Source of the DNA: Cerasicoccus arenae
Lineage (GTDB): Bacteria > Verrucomicrobiota > Verrucomicrobiia > Opitutales > Cerasicoccaceae
Reading direction: 5' to 3'
Length of the DNA stretch: 64,000 bases
NCBI RefSeq assembly: GCF_014651635.1
Contig: NZ_BMXG01000004.1
Location: 124,001-188,000, forward strand
The notes under the pieces are model-generated. The model did not search any database, was not told the DNA's origin, and was given only the letters and a program-made list of their open reading frames with translations. The first letter of the stretch is position 1, and the number at the start of each line of letters is the position of its first letter. This document shows positions 35,250 to 44,103 of the stretch, piece by piece. The translations under genes and the position numbers were made by a program.

Positions 35250-36182
35250 TTAACCAATCAGCCAGCGATCAATTACAAGTGCGCCCAATAAGAACGGTAG
35301 ATAGGCAATGGAAGCTAGGAAGAGTTTTCGTGAGGCAGGGGTGCGTTGTTCGCCGCCAACTCGCCAGAAACGAAAGGCTGTCCAGAAATAACCTAGGCCG
35401 CAAATGAGGGCCACCAAACCATAAAGCAGCCAACTGGTGTAGCCGAGTAATGAAGGCAAAAGACTGATTCCGAGCAGAATCAAGGAGTGAGCGAGCGATT
35501 GGCGTGCCGCAGCTTGACCACTCGGGTCGGTCACTGTGCTCATGACAAATCCGCCTTGGGCATAATCCTCACGATAGAGCCAGGCAATAGCCATGAAGTG
35601 TGGAATCTGCCAACAAAAGAGGATGCCAAAGAGAATCCAGCCAAGGGGAGCGATTTGCCCTTGGGCGGCAGCCCAACCGATGAGGGGGGGGAGGGCACCG
35701 GGTACGGCACCGATCAGGGTGTTCCACGCCGTTACGCGCTTCAGCGGTGTGTAGACCAGCAAATAGGAGACTAACGTGGCCAAAGTAAGTGCGCCAGCGA
35801 GTGGGTTTGCGCCTAGCCAAACCAACGTCACGCCTGCAATACCAAGGGCTAGGCCAAAAGTTAATGCTGCTTGTGGGGAGATTGCTTCACTGGGCAGAGG
35901 GCGATCGCGCGTGCGTGCCATATGGCGGTCGACTTCACGCTCTAGCCATTGATTGAGGGCACCAGCAGCGCCTGCTGCCAAGGATGTGCCAATCAGCAAG
36001 GAAAGGAAGACACTGCCATCACGCTGGGAATCAGCCGCCATGTAGCCCACGAGGGCCGTAATTACAGAGAGCAGGCTTAGTCGTGGCTTGGTGAGTTCCC
36101 AGTAATCACGCAGCGCCATACGGTCCGCCCAAGATGCTGGGGAGACACGGTCGATACTGGGGTTACTAGGCGATGATCTCAT
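35250..36182 (-). CDS. ctaB: Protoheme IX farnesyltransferase (heme O synthase)
   Basis: 310-residue UbiA-family prenyltransferase with about eight membrane segments. WELTKPRLSLLSVITALVGY at the N-terminus and NQWLEREVDRHMARTRDRPL carry the Asp-rich prenyl-diphosphate site; PLIGWAAAQGQIAPLGW and PHFMAIAWLYREDYAQGGFV fit CtaB/CyoE. It converts heme B to heme O for terminal oxidases and is followed functionally by CtaA, encoded upstream with a short gap. An alternative start at 36119 (MALRDYW) is closer to the usual family N-terminus. A G8 run lies at 35684-35691. Confidence 0.93.
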   Translation of the reverse strand: MRSSPSNPSIDRVSPASWADRMALRDYWELTKPRLSLLSVITALVGYMAADSQRDGSVFLSLLIGTSLAAGAAGALNQWLEREVDRHMARTRDRPLPSEAISPQAALTFGLALGIAGVTLVWLGANPLAGALTLATLVSYLLVYTPLKRVTAWNTLIGAVPGALPPLIGWAAAQGQIAPLGWILFGILFCWQIPHFMAIAWLYREDYAQGGFVMSTVTDPSGQAAARQSLAHSLILLGISLLPSLLGYTSWLLYGLVALICGLGYFWTAFRFWRVGGEQRTPASRKLFLASIAYLPFLLGALVIDRWLIG

Positions 36183-36205
36183 CTTGAAACTGGCTCGGGC
36201 GCACT

Positions 36206-37234
36206 TTAAGTCGTAGTCTGAGCCTGCTTGGTTGAAGGTAAACGCCTATTCGTTAATTCTTGTGAGCCTTTGGGCAAGCGGAAAGTTTGCAATGTGAGCG
36301 TCCAGACGCTGGCAAGCAACAATGCGCCGACCAACATGTGGGTAGATGCCATGACTGGATTCTTGTAGGTCCACACGGTTGCTGCCCCCAGAAAGATTTG
36401 CAAGGCAAGTAGCATGATCACTCCGATGATTGATCCTAGGAGTGCGCGTCGTGTGTTTGACCGGCCATAAAGCATCCCTAAAAAGCCAAGAATTGCGATG
36501 GTGGCAATAACAGCACCCAGGCGATGAAGCCAATGCAGGGCGACAGGTGTGCTCCAGACTGCTGGCAATACCCCCCCCTCCGGTGTCAGTGGAAAAGTCG
36601 GAATTGCGAGGCCCGCGCCGGCGTGCCGCATAAGTGCGCCAAGTGTGATTTGAATGACCAGAGCCAAGACGGCCGCGATACCCCAAGAGCGAACGGAAGA
36701 CGGGACTGGGCTTTGCAAATTGCATTGGCGTTCTTTCCAGCGGCGAGACAGCACCAGCGCGAGTGCGGCCAGAGCGCATAAAGTAAATTCAGCCCCAAGC
36801 GCGTGGAGAATACGAAATGTGTAGCCTGCCACATTGGTCTCAGCACCGGTGTTTAATTTGTCATAGAGAACTCGCAGGCCGCCAAGTAGACCTTGGGCAA
36901 CCACGAGCGCGAGTAGCCCGTAAGCTAATTGTCGCACACGCTTCCTGTCCACCCGTAGAAAGGCCCAGATCGAGAGGATAATCGCCAAGTAACCAAGAGT
37001 CGTCGCTAGTAAGCGATGGCTGTGTTCGGCCCGCATGTCTTGATTTTGCCACCAGCCCTCGGGCATGATTGATGAGTTGGATAGGGGCCAGTCTAGGAAT
37101 ACCATACCCGCTGAAATACTCGTGGTATAGGCACCTGCGTAGAGCAGCACCAGCGTCCAGCATAGCGTAAAAACGGCAAACCAGAACAAAGCTGGCTGGT
37201 AATGGTCATGACGTTGGATGAAGCGCGATAACAT
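36206..37234 (-). CDS. ctaA: Heme A synthase CtaA/COX15-like
   Basis: 342 residues with eight membrane segments in two similar halves. The heme-ligand histidines appear as AEHSHRLLATTLGY and RILHALGAEFT in the first half and LHWLHRLGAVIATI and ASTHMLVGALLL in the second. It oxidises heme O to heme A. It is encoded 23 bp upstream of ctaB on the same strand and divergently from SCO, so the three form a cytochrome-oxidase assembly group. A C8 run (36571-36578) encodes Gly-Gly. No oxidase subunits are in the window. Confidence 0.92.
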   Translation of the reverse strand: MLSRFIQRHDHYQPALFWFAVFTLCWTLVLLYAGAYTTSISAGMVFLDWPLSNSSIMPEGWWQNQDMRAEHSHRLLATTLGYLAIILSIWAFLRVDRKRVRQLAYGLLALVVAQGLLGGLRVLYDKLNTGAETNVAGYTFRILHALGAEFTLCALAALALVLSRRWKERQCNLQSPVPSSVRSWGIAAVLALVIQITLGALMRHAGAGLAIPTFPLTPEGGVLPAVWSTPVALHWLHRLGAVIATIAILGFLGMLYGRSNTRRALLGSIIGVIMLLALQIFLGAATVWTYKNPVMASTHMLVGALLLASVWTLTLQTFRLPKGSQELTNRRLPSTKQAQTTT

Positions 37235-37278
37235 TCTCGGTTGCTAAAATGACAATATCGGTAAACTGGTAATAAAGG

Positions 37279-38115
37279 ATGAGCAGAAGGCAAACGACAA
37301 TCTTCTTTACTACGGCACTGTGTTTACTCGCCGGGAGCTTGGGGGCGCAGTCCATCACCGCGACCGTAAAATCTGTGGACAAGGAGGCGCAGACTCTGAC
37401 TCTGGGCGATGGGCGCGTGGTTCGTGTGGGAGCGGGAGACGCCCGTATTGGCTATGTTGGCGAAGAGATTCGAGGCGAACTGGAGCCCATGACAGAGCCG
37501 CCGACGCTTTATGCTATTTGGCCCAATGATTCCATCGACCGCCAGATTGAAAAGTCGGTTAATGAGTCGCTGCATACGGAAACGATTACGCAGGGGCGCA
37601 AGGCCTTTCGATCGTTGGGCGATTATCTGCCGGATTTCGCGCTCTATGATCAAGAGGGCAACCTCGTACGCAAAAGCACATTCCGCGGTAATAATGTCGT
37701 TTATAATTTCATCTTCACTCGTTGCCAAATGCCCAATATGTGCCCTGCGACAACCGCCCGCATGTTGCGTCTGCAAAAGCTAGTCGACGAGTCACAACTG
37801 AGGGATGTGCAACTGGTTACGATTACTTTTGACCCCGAATACGACACGCCAGGCGTTCTTAACGAATACGCCGTGCAACGCGGGGCGCATTTCAAGAACT
37901 TCAGTTTGCTCACAGGCGATCCTGACGCCATTGAGGACATGATGAAACAGTTTGGTATTTTGACGGTGGATGAGGATGGAACCATTAACCATACCATGGC
38001 CACGGTCATGGTCGATGGAAATGGTATGGTCGTTTACCGAAAAGAGGGTTCTCTCTGGACACCAGAAGAGTTCCTTGATCGGCTCGTCGAGCGGGAGGCA
38101 GGAAAAGGCTCATGA
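37279..38115 (+). CDS. SCO1/SenC-family copper chaperone
   Basis: 278 residues with a signal peptide (FFTTALCLLAGSLGAQS), an N-terminal extra domain resembling a cofactor/OB-like region (ITATVKSVDKEAQTLTLGDG), then a thioredoxin-like SCO domain from about residue 115. The cysteines are in TRCQMPNMCP, a C-x5-C spacing seen in a subset of SCO proteins instead of C-x3-C, and the copper-binding His is in TINHTMATVMVDG. It delivers copper to or reduces the CuA site of cytochrome oxidase. It is divergent from ctaA and translationally coupled (ATGA) to the next gene. Confidence 0.9.
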   Translation: MSRRQTTIFFTTALCLLAGSLGAQSITATVKSVDKEAQTLTLGDGRVVRVGAGDARIGYVGEEIRGELEPMTEPPTLYAIWPNDSIDRQIEKSVNESLHTETITQGRKAFRSLGDYLPDFALYDQEGNLVRKSTFRGNNVVYNFIFTRCQMPNMCPATTARMLRLQKLVDESQLRDVQLVTITFDPEYDTPGVLNEYAVQRGAHFKNFSLLTGDPDAIEDMMKQFGILTVDEDGTINHTMATVMVDGNGMVVYRKEGSLWTPEEFLDRLVEREAGKGS

Positions 38116-38984
38116 ACCGGTTGATTCAGTGTAGCTTGATTACAGCTGCGGCATTTGGGCTGTTCGTGGGGTTGCGATCGCTGCCTGACGCGGAGTGTGG
38201 ATTCCTGCATTACGAGCCGCCAGTAGTGGACGGTGATGGCATCCAGTTCTGTGGCTCCGACCAACCGGTCTTCATCGAAGTGCGTTCCCTACAATACCCG
38301 GTGGACTTCAAGCTGATGACTCAGCAGGAAAACCATCAAGTTGGAGAGCCGGTCAATGTGACCCTTGAAATCGGGGCTAAAGGTGGGCGCGCCATTACGC
38401 CAAATGACTTGGCCGTGACTCATACGGAGTTAATGCATGTCTTGGTCGTTGATCCATCACGGGAGGATTATCACCATATTCACCCGACACCCGTTGGTTT
38501 GTCGGGGCAATGGCAGTTTTCGTTCACGCCGCGTCGCCCTGGGCCTTACGAAGTCTTTGCGGAAATAGTTCCTTTGAAGACACGTCAAGTGGTCATTGCG
38601 GTGGGTCAGATAGAAGTAGCGGGTGCGCCCGCGCCCGAGGTGCCCATTGGCCTGCCTGGCGGTTGGACGGCTGCGCTGTTAGTCGAGCCTGCTGTACCAA
38701 CGGTCAATAATGAAGCGCGGCTCCAGTTGTCAATTGCTCGGGAAGATGGAGTGGCGGCGGTGTTGGAGCCAGTGATGGGGGCCTACGCTCACTTAGTTGC
38801 CTTTGATGAGGGCGTGTCTGGGTTTGCCCACTTGCACCCCAAATACACGGGGCGGGAAAAGAACGCTGCGCCCCAGTTGGACTTCGTGCTCAACACTCAT
38901 GTGCCCGGTGATTACCGTGTTTGGGCGCAAGTCAAGGTAGACGGGGTAGAGCGCTTTATGCCCTTTTCGGTTCGGGTTAATTAA
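38112..38984 (+). CDS. Two-domain His-rich periplasmic protein next to SCO
   Basis: 290 residues with an N-terminal signal or anchor (IQCSLITAAAFGLFVGL). Two similar beta-type domains each carry a histidine pattern: LMHVLVVDPSREDYHHIHP near residue 120 and YAHLVAFDEGVSGFAHLHP near 240. This HxxV...HxHP pattern occurs in secreted copper- or heavy-metal-associated proteins (YtkA/FixH-like folds). The 4-bp overlap with the SCO gene suggests a joint role in copper delivery. I do not recognise a named family; the metal function is inference. Confidence 0.75.
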   Translation: MNRLIQCSLITAAAFGLFVGLRSLPDAECGFLHYEPPVVDGDGIQFCGSDQPVFIEVRSLQYPVDFKLMTQQENHQVGEPVNVTLEIGAKGGRAITPNDLAVTHTELMHVLVVDPSREDYHHIHPTPVGLSGQWQFSFTPRRPGPYEVFAEIVPLKTRQVVIAVGQIEVAGAPAPEVPIGLPGGWTAALLVEPAVPTVNNEARLQLSIAREDGVAAVLEPVMGAYAHLVAFDEGVSGFAHLHPKYTGREKNAAPQLDFVLNTHVPGDYRVWAQVKVDGVERFMPFSVRVN

Positions 38985-39045
38985 TCGACCAATCGCAGCG
39001 AATTTATTTGTCCCCTGAACTCAAAACGTATTGAATTAGCCTGCC

Positions 39046-39348
39046 ATGATCGAATTTATCAAAAAAGGAATGCTCGCAGGAGTTGGTGCCGCCGTTGTTA
39101 CGAAAGAAAGTGCGGAGAAGGCTTTGAGTGAGCTGGTGGATAAGGGCAAGATTTCTACAGGTGAGGCCAAGGATCTTGCCGATAAAATTGTCTCTGATGG
39201 TCGTGCCGAGTTTGAAAAATCTCGCAGCGAATTAGAGAACTGGTTTGAGGACATGCTCCGCAAGGCGAAAGTTGCCACTCAGTCAGACTTGGCGCAACTG
39301 GAAGCCCGTGTTGCTGCGCTTGAGGCCAGTAACAAGACCGGCGAATAA
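39046..39348 (+). CDS. Small phasin-like protein (coiled coil)
   Basis: 100 residues: a short hydrophobic N-terminus (MIEFIKKGMLAGVGAAVV), an amphipathic helical region and a C-terminal coiled coil (QLEARVAALEASNKT). This resembles PhaF/PhaI-type proteins, which are found next to UbiB genes in many bacteria. It lies only 3 bp upstream of the kinase-like gene, so the two form an operon. Confidence 0.7.
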   Translation: MIEFIKKGMLAGVGAAVVTKESAEKALSELVDKGKISTGEAKDLADKIVSDGRAEFEKSRSELENWFEDMLRKAKVATQSDLAQLEARVAALEASNKTGE

Positions 39349-39351
39349 ACT

Positions 39352-41046
39352 TTGGCCAGCCCGCTCAAGACGCTCGACTTGTTCAGCAATGTCGCCCGTG
39401 CCAAGGAAATCTTCACGGTGCTGGCGAGGCATGGCTTTGGCGATTTGTTGGAGACGGTGCGACTGCCCAAGGGGCTGATCGAGAAGATTATTCCGCCGAC
39501 TGATCATAATTTAAATGTCTGGCAGCGGCTACGGATAACACTGGAAGATTTAGGGCCGACTTTCGTTAAGTTTGGGCAGGTGATGAGCACGCGCCCGGAC
39601 GCGCTACCCGAAGGACTGATTGAAGAATTTAAGAACCTGCGCAGTCGAGTCCGCCCCATTTCTTTTGAGGATATTGAGCCGATCATATGCGCAGAATTGG
39701 GCTGTGAAGATTATCGAGAGTACTTTGACGACTTTGATACGACGCCAGTTGCCTCAGGGTCCATTGGTCAAGTTTATAAGGCTAGGCTCAAAGGAGGCGA
39801 AGATTGGGTTGCGATCAAGGTTCAGCGTCCGAATATCAAAAAGGCTATCAAGGCCGATATCGAAATCATTGGCTGGCTGGTCAAACAATTGCACGCCAAG
39901 GTTGAGGAGTTGCAGCCCTACGACTTGCCTTCGATCGTAGAATCGACGGGCCAAGGCATTATGCAGGAGCTCAATTTTACTATTGAGGCCAACAATGCTG
40001 CGCTTTTTAACGCACTGAATCCCTACGAAGATGTTTTCTCACCCAAAGTCTACGATCAATTTACCCACGAGCGATTGACAGTGTTTGAGTGGGTGGAAGG
40101 CCGCCCGCCATGGGATCCAGAAATTCCGGAAGATATCCGGATCAAATTGGCTGCAGCTGGTGGAAAAAGCATATTTGAGCAGATTGTCATCAGTGGATTT
40201 TTCCATGCCGATCCGCATGGCGGCAACATCCTGATCACGGAAGATGGGCGGCTTTGCTTTATTGATTGGGGGTTGGCTGGCCAGTTGACCCGCGATATGC
40301 GCTATTTTCTAGCCGACCTGTTCAGCGCGATTGCCCAGAGTGATCCGGAAAAAGTGGTTCGGGTTGCAATGATGATGGCCCTCGGGAAAACACGAATTGA
40401 CCAGACTAAACTAGAGCAGGAGGTCGGCTTTGTTCTGCGTCAATATCGCTCGAAGTTCGATCAGAACGAAGCGATCGGCAAGATCGTCATCGAGTTGCTC
40501 TTTGTTTTCGGCTCCAATGGCATACAACTGGCGCGGGATTATTCGCTGCTGGCCAAGGCGATCATTTCCATTGAAGAAGTTGGACAGACGCTGGACCCAA
40601 AGTTCGATATCCGGGAGGTCGGCAAGCCCTTCCTACGTAAGCTGGAGTGGGAGCGTTGGAATCCAGCGGGTGTCATGTCCCGTGCTTGGTGGAATCTGCA
40701 AGGTCATTTGCACAAGCTGCGCGAGTTGCCCGGAGACGTTCAGCGCTTTTTCCGCCACCTTGAAGATGGTGAGATCAAGGTCACCATGAAGCATGAGGGT
40801 TTGAGTGAGGTCGGCGACGCTTTTGACATGGGCGTGAACCGGTTAACTCTGGCCATTATCACGGCTTCGATCATTCTTTCCTCGGCAATTGTAGTGGGCA
40901 CGATGGCACCCAAGGATGCGACTTTTAGCGACATTTACAACGGTGGCAATGTCATCACCTTGTTGGCCGCCTTTGGATTCAAGCTCGGTATCGTTTTCGG
41001 CGGCTGGATCATTTGGGACATCGTTCGCCACGGGCGACACAAATAG
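39352..41046 (+). CDS. UbiB/ABC1-type atypical kinase-like protein
   Basis: 564 residues, from a TTG start at 39352 chosen because it is directly after the upstream stop. Motifs: KFGQVMSTRPDALP (KxGQ), VASGSIGQVYKARL (nucleotide loop), VAIKVQRP, NFTIEANN (ExN/D) and FFHADPHGGNIL with the metal-binding Asp of DWG. Two C-terminal hydrophobic segments (LAIITASIILSSAIVVGT and LGIVFGGWIIWDIV) anchor it to the membrane. The family supports coenzyme Q or other isoprenoid-quinone biosynthesis; that link is family-based. Confidence 0.9.
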   Translation: MASPLKTLDLFSNVARAKEIFTVLARHGFGDLLETVRLPKGLIEKIIPPTDHNLNVWQRLRITLEDLGPTFVKFGQVMSTRPDALPEGLIEEFKNLRSRVRPISFEDIEPIICAELGCEDYREYFDDFDTTPVASGSIGQVYKARLKGGEDWVAIKVQRPNIKKAIKADIEIIGWLVKQLHAKVEELQPYDLPSIVESTGQGIMQELNFTIEANNAALFNALNPYEDVFSPKVYDQFTHERLTVFEWVEGRPPWDPEIPEDIRIKLAAAGGKSIFEQIVISGFFHADPHGGNILITEDGRLCFIDWGLAGQLTRDMRYFLADLFSAIAQSDPEKVVRVAMMMALGKTRIDQTKLEQEVGFVLRQYRSKFDQNEAIGKIVIELLFVFGSNGIQLARDYSLLAKAIISIEEVGQTLDPKFDIREVGKPFLRKLEWERWNPAGVMSRAWWNLQGHLHKLRELPGDVQRFFRHLEDGEIKVTMKHEGLSEVGDAFDMGVNRLTLAIITASIILSSAIVVGTMAPKDATFSDIYNGGNVITLLAAFGFKLGIVFGGWIIWDIVRHGRHK

Positions 41047-41099
41047 CCCGAAATGAATTGCCAATCTTCGCATTGGAGAATTTTCCAAGGCGCTTAAGA

Positions 41100-41108
41100 G
41101 GGGGGGGG
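41100..41108. repeat. G9 run between two convergent genes
   Basis: Nine G lie just before the stop of the convergent receiver gene. This is the only run of 8 or more found outside a gene in the window. Confidence 0.9.
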
Positions 41109-41113
41109 CTAGG

Positions 41114-41671
41114 CTAGCTACGGGCAAAAAGCCGAGTTAGGCCTTTGCGTTTTTTGGGCTCAAGCTCGACACCAGGGGGGGGGGGCATGCCTTCTGGACG
41201 TTCTTCTACGGCGACTTCCGATGGGGTCTTGTCCTCATCTTGAATGCCGAGCAGGCCAGAGCCTTTTTTCTCTGTCGATTCAGGAACTGGCATCGGGGGC
41301 ATCGTTTTCTTGCGACGTTTGTCCGGCGCTAAAAACGGTCGCACCACCTGATCGAGCAGGATCGGTTTTTTAAGGATTTCAATGCCGCACATTTGCAGTT
41401 GATTGAATTCCGACCGTAGAATTGATGGGGTAAGCACGACAACATGTAGCTCCGGATCGGTCGCCTTGGCTCCCATAATGAAGTTCATGCCGTCTTTCTC
41501 GTCGATTTTATAATCTGCAATAAAGAGATCAACCGGCGCGTCTTTGTCTTCCAGCGCGGCCTTGCAATCTTCAAGAGTTCGCGCTGGAACAACTTTGTGG
41601 CAGAGTTTCACGAGTTTTTTGGTAACATTCTCGAGTACTGCTTCTGAATCGTCCCAATAAAGTATCTTCAC
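41114..41671 (-). CDS. Stand-alone receiver-domain protein with Pro-rich tail
   Basis: About 185 residues from a GTG at 41671 (VKILYWDDSEAVL); an in-frame TTG lies 36 bp upstream. The receiver domain has the acidic pair DD, phosphoacceptor D53 in LFIADYKIDEKDG, VVVLTPS for the Thr/Ser position and K101/K102 in EILKKPILLDQVV. After residue 115 a low-complexity tail (MPPMPVPESTEKK...) replaces an output domain and ends in a basic patch. The tail includes Pro-Pro-Pro-Pro encoded by a C11 run. It may act on another protein or complex; partner unknown. No histidine kinase is nearby. Confidence 0.78.
   Translation of the reverse strand: MKILYWDDSEAVLENVTKKLVKLCHKVVPARTLEDCKAALEDKDAPVDLFIADYKIDEKDGMNFIMGAKATDPELHVVVLTPSILRSEFNQLQMCGIEILKKPILLDQVVRPFLAPDKRRKKTMPPMPVPESTEKKGSGLLGIQDEDKTPSEVAVEERPEGMPPPPGVELEPKKRKGLTRLFARS
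41175..41185. repeat. G11 run (C11 in the coding strand) in the receiver protein tail
   Basis: Eleven G on the plus strand encode Met-Pro-Pro-Pro-Pro-Gly near the end of the receiver protein. A frame change would alter only the last 20-odd residues, including the basic RLFARS end. Confidence 0.95.
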
Positions 41672-41719
41672 AATGATTAACGGTAACAAGCTATCGCCAT
41701 AAATCAAGAGGACTTTTGG

Positions 41720-41741
41720 CCCTTGTGTGAATTTACAAGGG
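41720..41741 (-). promoter_or_regulatory. Hairpin upstream of the receiver gene
   Basis: CCCTTGT and ACAAGGG pair perfectly over an 8-base loop in the 92-128 bp between namZ and the receiver gene. It could terminate namZ transcription or be part of the receiver leader. Confidence 0.4.
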
Positions 41742-41799
41742 AATTACATGAAGCCTTTATTTTCAGAAAATAAGGAAAGGCCGTCGATTTATCGTTTGG

Positions 41800-43038
41800 T
41801 TAATACAGCCAATAGGCTTGGCTACGTTGCTGAAAGGCTTTTGCTTGGCGCGACCACTCCTGCAGAAAGAGCTCAACCCGGGCATTCGCGCCTCGGGTAG
41901 ATAGCTCATCTAGCCATGCTGGATCACCCATGTGAATGAGGAAACCGCGTCGTTTTTCGCCGATATTTGCAAAGGGGTTGCTCGGGCTCCATTGGCAGGC
42001 TAATCGCATCATATAGGCGCTGATGGCGCAGGGGTCCAGTGCCTGCCAATTGGTGACCGTTAGATAAACACCGGGCACGCTCGCACCGCGGGTGGTTTTC
42101 CCGTCAGTTAGTTCGTAGCCGAGGCCGGGGATGCGCTCTGCTTCCAGCGCACGCTTGATAAACGCCGGGGAACGCCCAGGGTAGGTCAGTAGGCGGAAAT
42201 TATACTGCGTGCCAACGCCGTGGCGCCAATCGCCTACATAGGTGCCTAATCCCGTCATTGAATAGCCCATAGCAGCGGATAAGTCGGGGATTGCGGGCGA
42301 GGTCGGCACCCACTTCAGTCCGGTGTCGGGCCAGAGCATTGAGCGTTTCCAGCCGCCCATCGGAACGACGAGTAATTTGCCTTTCCGGCGGGTTTCGTCG
42401 CTTACATCGAGGACGCCTGGTTGCTTCTTTGCCATTATTGCGAGTTCGCCAATGGTCATGCCGTGAACGTAAGGCACGAGAAATTCGCCGACGTAGGATT
42501 TCCATTGAGGGTCCAGCGGCGGGCCATCGACTTTGAGCCCGCCAAGCGGGTTTGGGCGGTCGAGCACCATAACCTCCACGTCTTGCTCGAAACAGGCCTC
42601 CATGGCCTTTTTCATTGCGCTGACATAGGTATAGCTACGCACGCCCAAGTCCTGTAAATCGATAACCATGATGTCGATGCTGTTGAGCATCTCAGGGGAT
42701 GGCTTCCGGTGTTTGTCGTAAAGGGAGTAGGCGGGCAGGCCGGTGGGCCCGTGTGTGGTGTGGGCTACGTATTCGTTGGCGGCGGCATGGCCGTCGATGC
42801 CATGTTCGGGGCCGTAGAGGGCGACGAGGTTCACCTCGGGCGCATCGGCGAGTACTTTCCAGGTTGGGCGTCCATATTTGTCCACGCCTGCGGGGTGGGT
42901 CAGTAAACCAACGCGTTTGCCTTGTAGTTTGGCGTAACCAGACTCGCGGAGGGTGTCGATGCCGAGGTCGATCATGGGCGCAGCGTGGGCGTTAGTCAGG
43001 ATGGCGAGTAGGAAGAAAAGCAGCAGTGGGCGCGGCAT
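41800..43038 (-). CDS. DUF1343 exo-beta-N-acetylmuramidase-like (NamZ)
   Basis: 412 residues with a signal peptide (LLLFFLLAILTNAHA). RVGLLTHPAGVD, ALYGPEHGIDG, VIDLQDLGVRSYTYV and VLDRPNPLGG are the conserved blocks of DUF1343, whose characterised member NamZ removes terminal MurNAc from peptidoglycan fragments. GDWRHGVGTQYNF and LTVTNWQALDP follow in the C-terminal half. Likely exported, acting in peptidoglycan recycling or degradation. It is 4 bp downstream of the DUF2062 gene. Confidence 0.92.
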   Translation of the reverse strand: MPRPLLLFFLLAILTNAHAAPMIDLGIDTLRESGYAKLQGKRVGLLTHPAGVDKYGRPTWKVLADAPEVNLVALYGPEHGIDGHAAANEYVAHTTHGPTGLPAYSLYDKHRKPSPEMLNSIDIMVIDLQDLGVRSYTYVSAMKKAMEACFEQDVEVMVLDRPNPLGGLKVDGPPLDPQWKSYVGEFLVPYVHGMTIGELAIMAKKQPGVLDVSDETRRKGKLLVVPMGGWKRSMLWPDTGLKWVPTSPAIPDLSAAMGYSMTGLGTYVGDWRHGVGTQYNFRLLTYPGRSPAFIKRALEAERIPGLGYELTDGKTTRGASVPGVYLTVTNWQALDPCAISAYMMRLACQWSPSNPFANIGEKRRGFLIHMGDPAWLDELSTRGANARVELFLQEWSRQAKAFQQRSQAYWLY

Positions 43039-43042
43039 AAAA

Positions 43043-43783
43043 TCAGGTTTTGGGCTTTTGGGTAGACTTCAGGGCTTCAGCGGCTTTCAAGGCTTCGGCC
43101 TCGCGGAGGCGAACTTTGTGGTACTGGGTCCGTAGGTCAAACATCCGTGCATTGGCGCGACGGGCGGTAAATTGGTAGATCAGGCTCAAGAAGAAGCCAA
43201 TGAAGTAGCCGATGATCGTCCCGCCCACAAAAGTTGCCTTAAAGCCCAAGCCTACGATTTCTGGTAAGGACATTTGCGTTTGCTGGGCAAGCTCTTCCAT
43301 TGAGCCACGCATGGTGCTGGGCCCGACAATGCTCAGAAAGGCGTCCTTCAGATTGTGTGTGATCAGCATAGCGAACTCATAAACGGAGTCGCCTGGAATC
43401 GGTGCACCCAGAAAATGGAAAATCTGGAGACCAACATAGCACGCCGCTAGATAAAGCGGCCCGGCTGTAATCGGATTAGTAATGAACTGCGTAGCGACCA
43501 TCACCATCAGGTTGCAGCGGAAAACCATTGCGACCAGAAAGGCGGTGGGTACCTGAATACCATAGATCGGCAGCATCGATAGGATACAGCCAATGTAGAT
43601 CGCCGGGACAACATCTTCGCGCCGGAATGACCAGAGATAAGAGCGTTTGCGTGCGGTATCGGCGAACCAGCCCAACACCGGATAACGGTGGATTGTTGCA
43701 CGGCGGGGTAGCGGACGCAGCCAGCGTTTCACCCGCCGAATGCGCCTAAAATACTCATGCTTATGTTTTTCGTCCGCCGTCAC
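43043..43783 (-). CDS. DUF2062 membrane protein
   Basis: 246 residues. A basic N-terminus (RRVKRWLRPLPRR) is followed by SFRREDVVPAIYIGCILSML and then PIYGIQVPTAFLVAMVF, which with the following FITNPITAGPLYLAACYVGL block is typical of DUF2062. A further hydrophobic segment (FVGGTIIGYFIGFFLSLIY) precedes a charged helical C-terminus ending in Lys/Glu/Ala repeats. Function of the family is not established. It is probably co-transcribed with the NamZ-like gene, 4 bp downstream. Confidence 0.85.
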   Translation of the reverse strand: MTADEKHKHEYFRRIRRVKRWLRPLPRRATIHRYPVLGWFADTARKRSYLWSFRREDVVPAIYIGCILSMLPIYGIQVPTAFLVAMVFRCNLMVMVATQFITNPITAGPLYLAACYVGLQIFHFLGAPIPGDSVYEFAMLITHNLKDAFLSIVGPSTMRGSMEELAQQTQMSLPEIVGLGFKATFVGGTIIGYFIGFFLSLIYQFTARRANARMFDLRTQYHKVRLREAEALKAAEALKSTQKPKT

Positions 43784-44103
43784 AAGGTGTTGAGAAAAGG
43801 ATCAGTGTGGTGTGGTTCCATGAGCTTTGACAACACTTCTGTGAAAGTTTCATTAATTGTCTGTATAAACGGATGGCCGATTGGCTGGATATGCTGCGGG
43901 AAACTCAGGCGATTTTTGCTACGACATCTTTTTCAGCGAAGTGGGACATATTTACTTAGTTTTCTATTGGATGGATTACCATATCTTGACCGTCGTCACG
44001 TTCCGGCAATTACGTCAGTATGATATGTCGTTTGCCCAGGCCGCTGACATCAGCTTTTGCCCTTGCAAACAGACGGGCCGGGTATCAGCGTTCCTCGCTT
44101 CTC
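43784..44103. other. 320-bp divergent gap between DUF2062 and lysS
   Basis: No gene seen. It holds a candidate promoter for lysS at 43841-43869, which would leave a long leader of about 230 bases. I found no T-box, riboswitch or terminator-antiterminator pair in that leader by eye. Confidence 0.5.
43841..43869 (+). promoter_or_regulatory. Candidate promoter upstream of lysS
   Basis: GTGAAA at 43841-43846 (4 of 6 to the -35 consensus) is 17 bases from TATAAA at 43864-43869 (5 of 6 to -10). Reasonable but unsupported by other evidence. Confidence 0.3.

Noticed and set aside
43784-44103. Riboswitch or T-box in the long lysS leader
   Set aside because: No specifier loop, antiterminator or known aptamer core could be found by eye.
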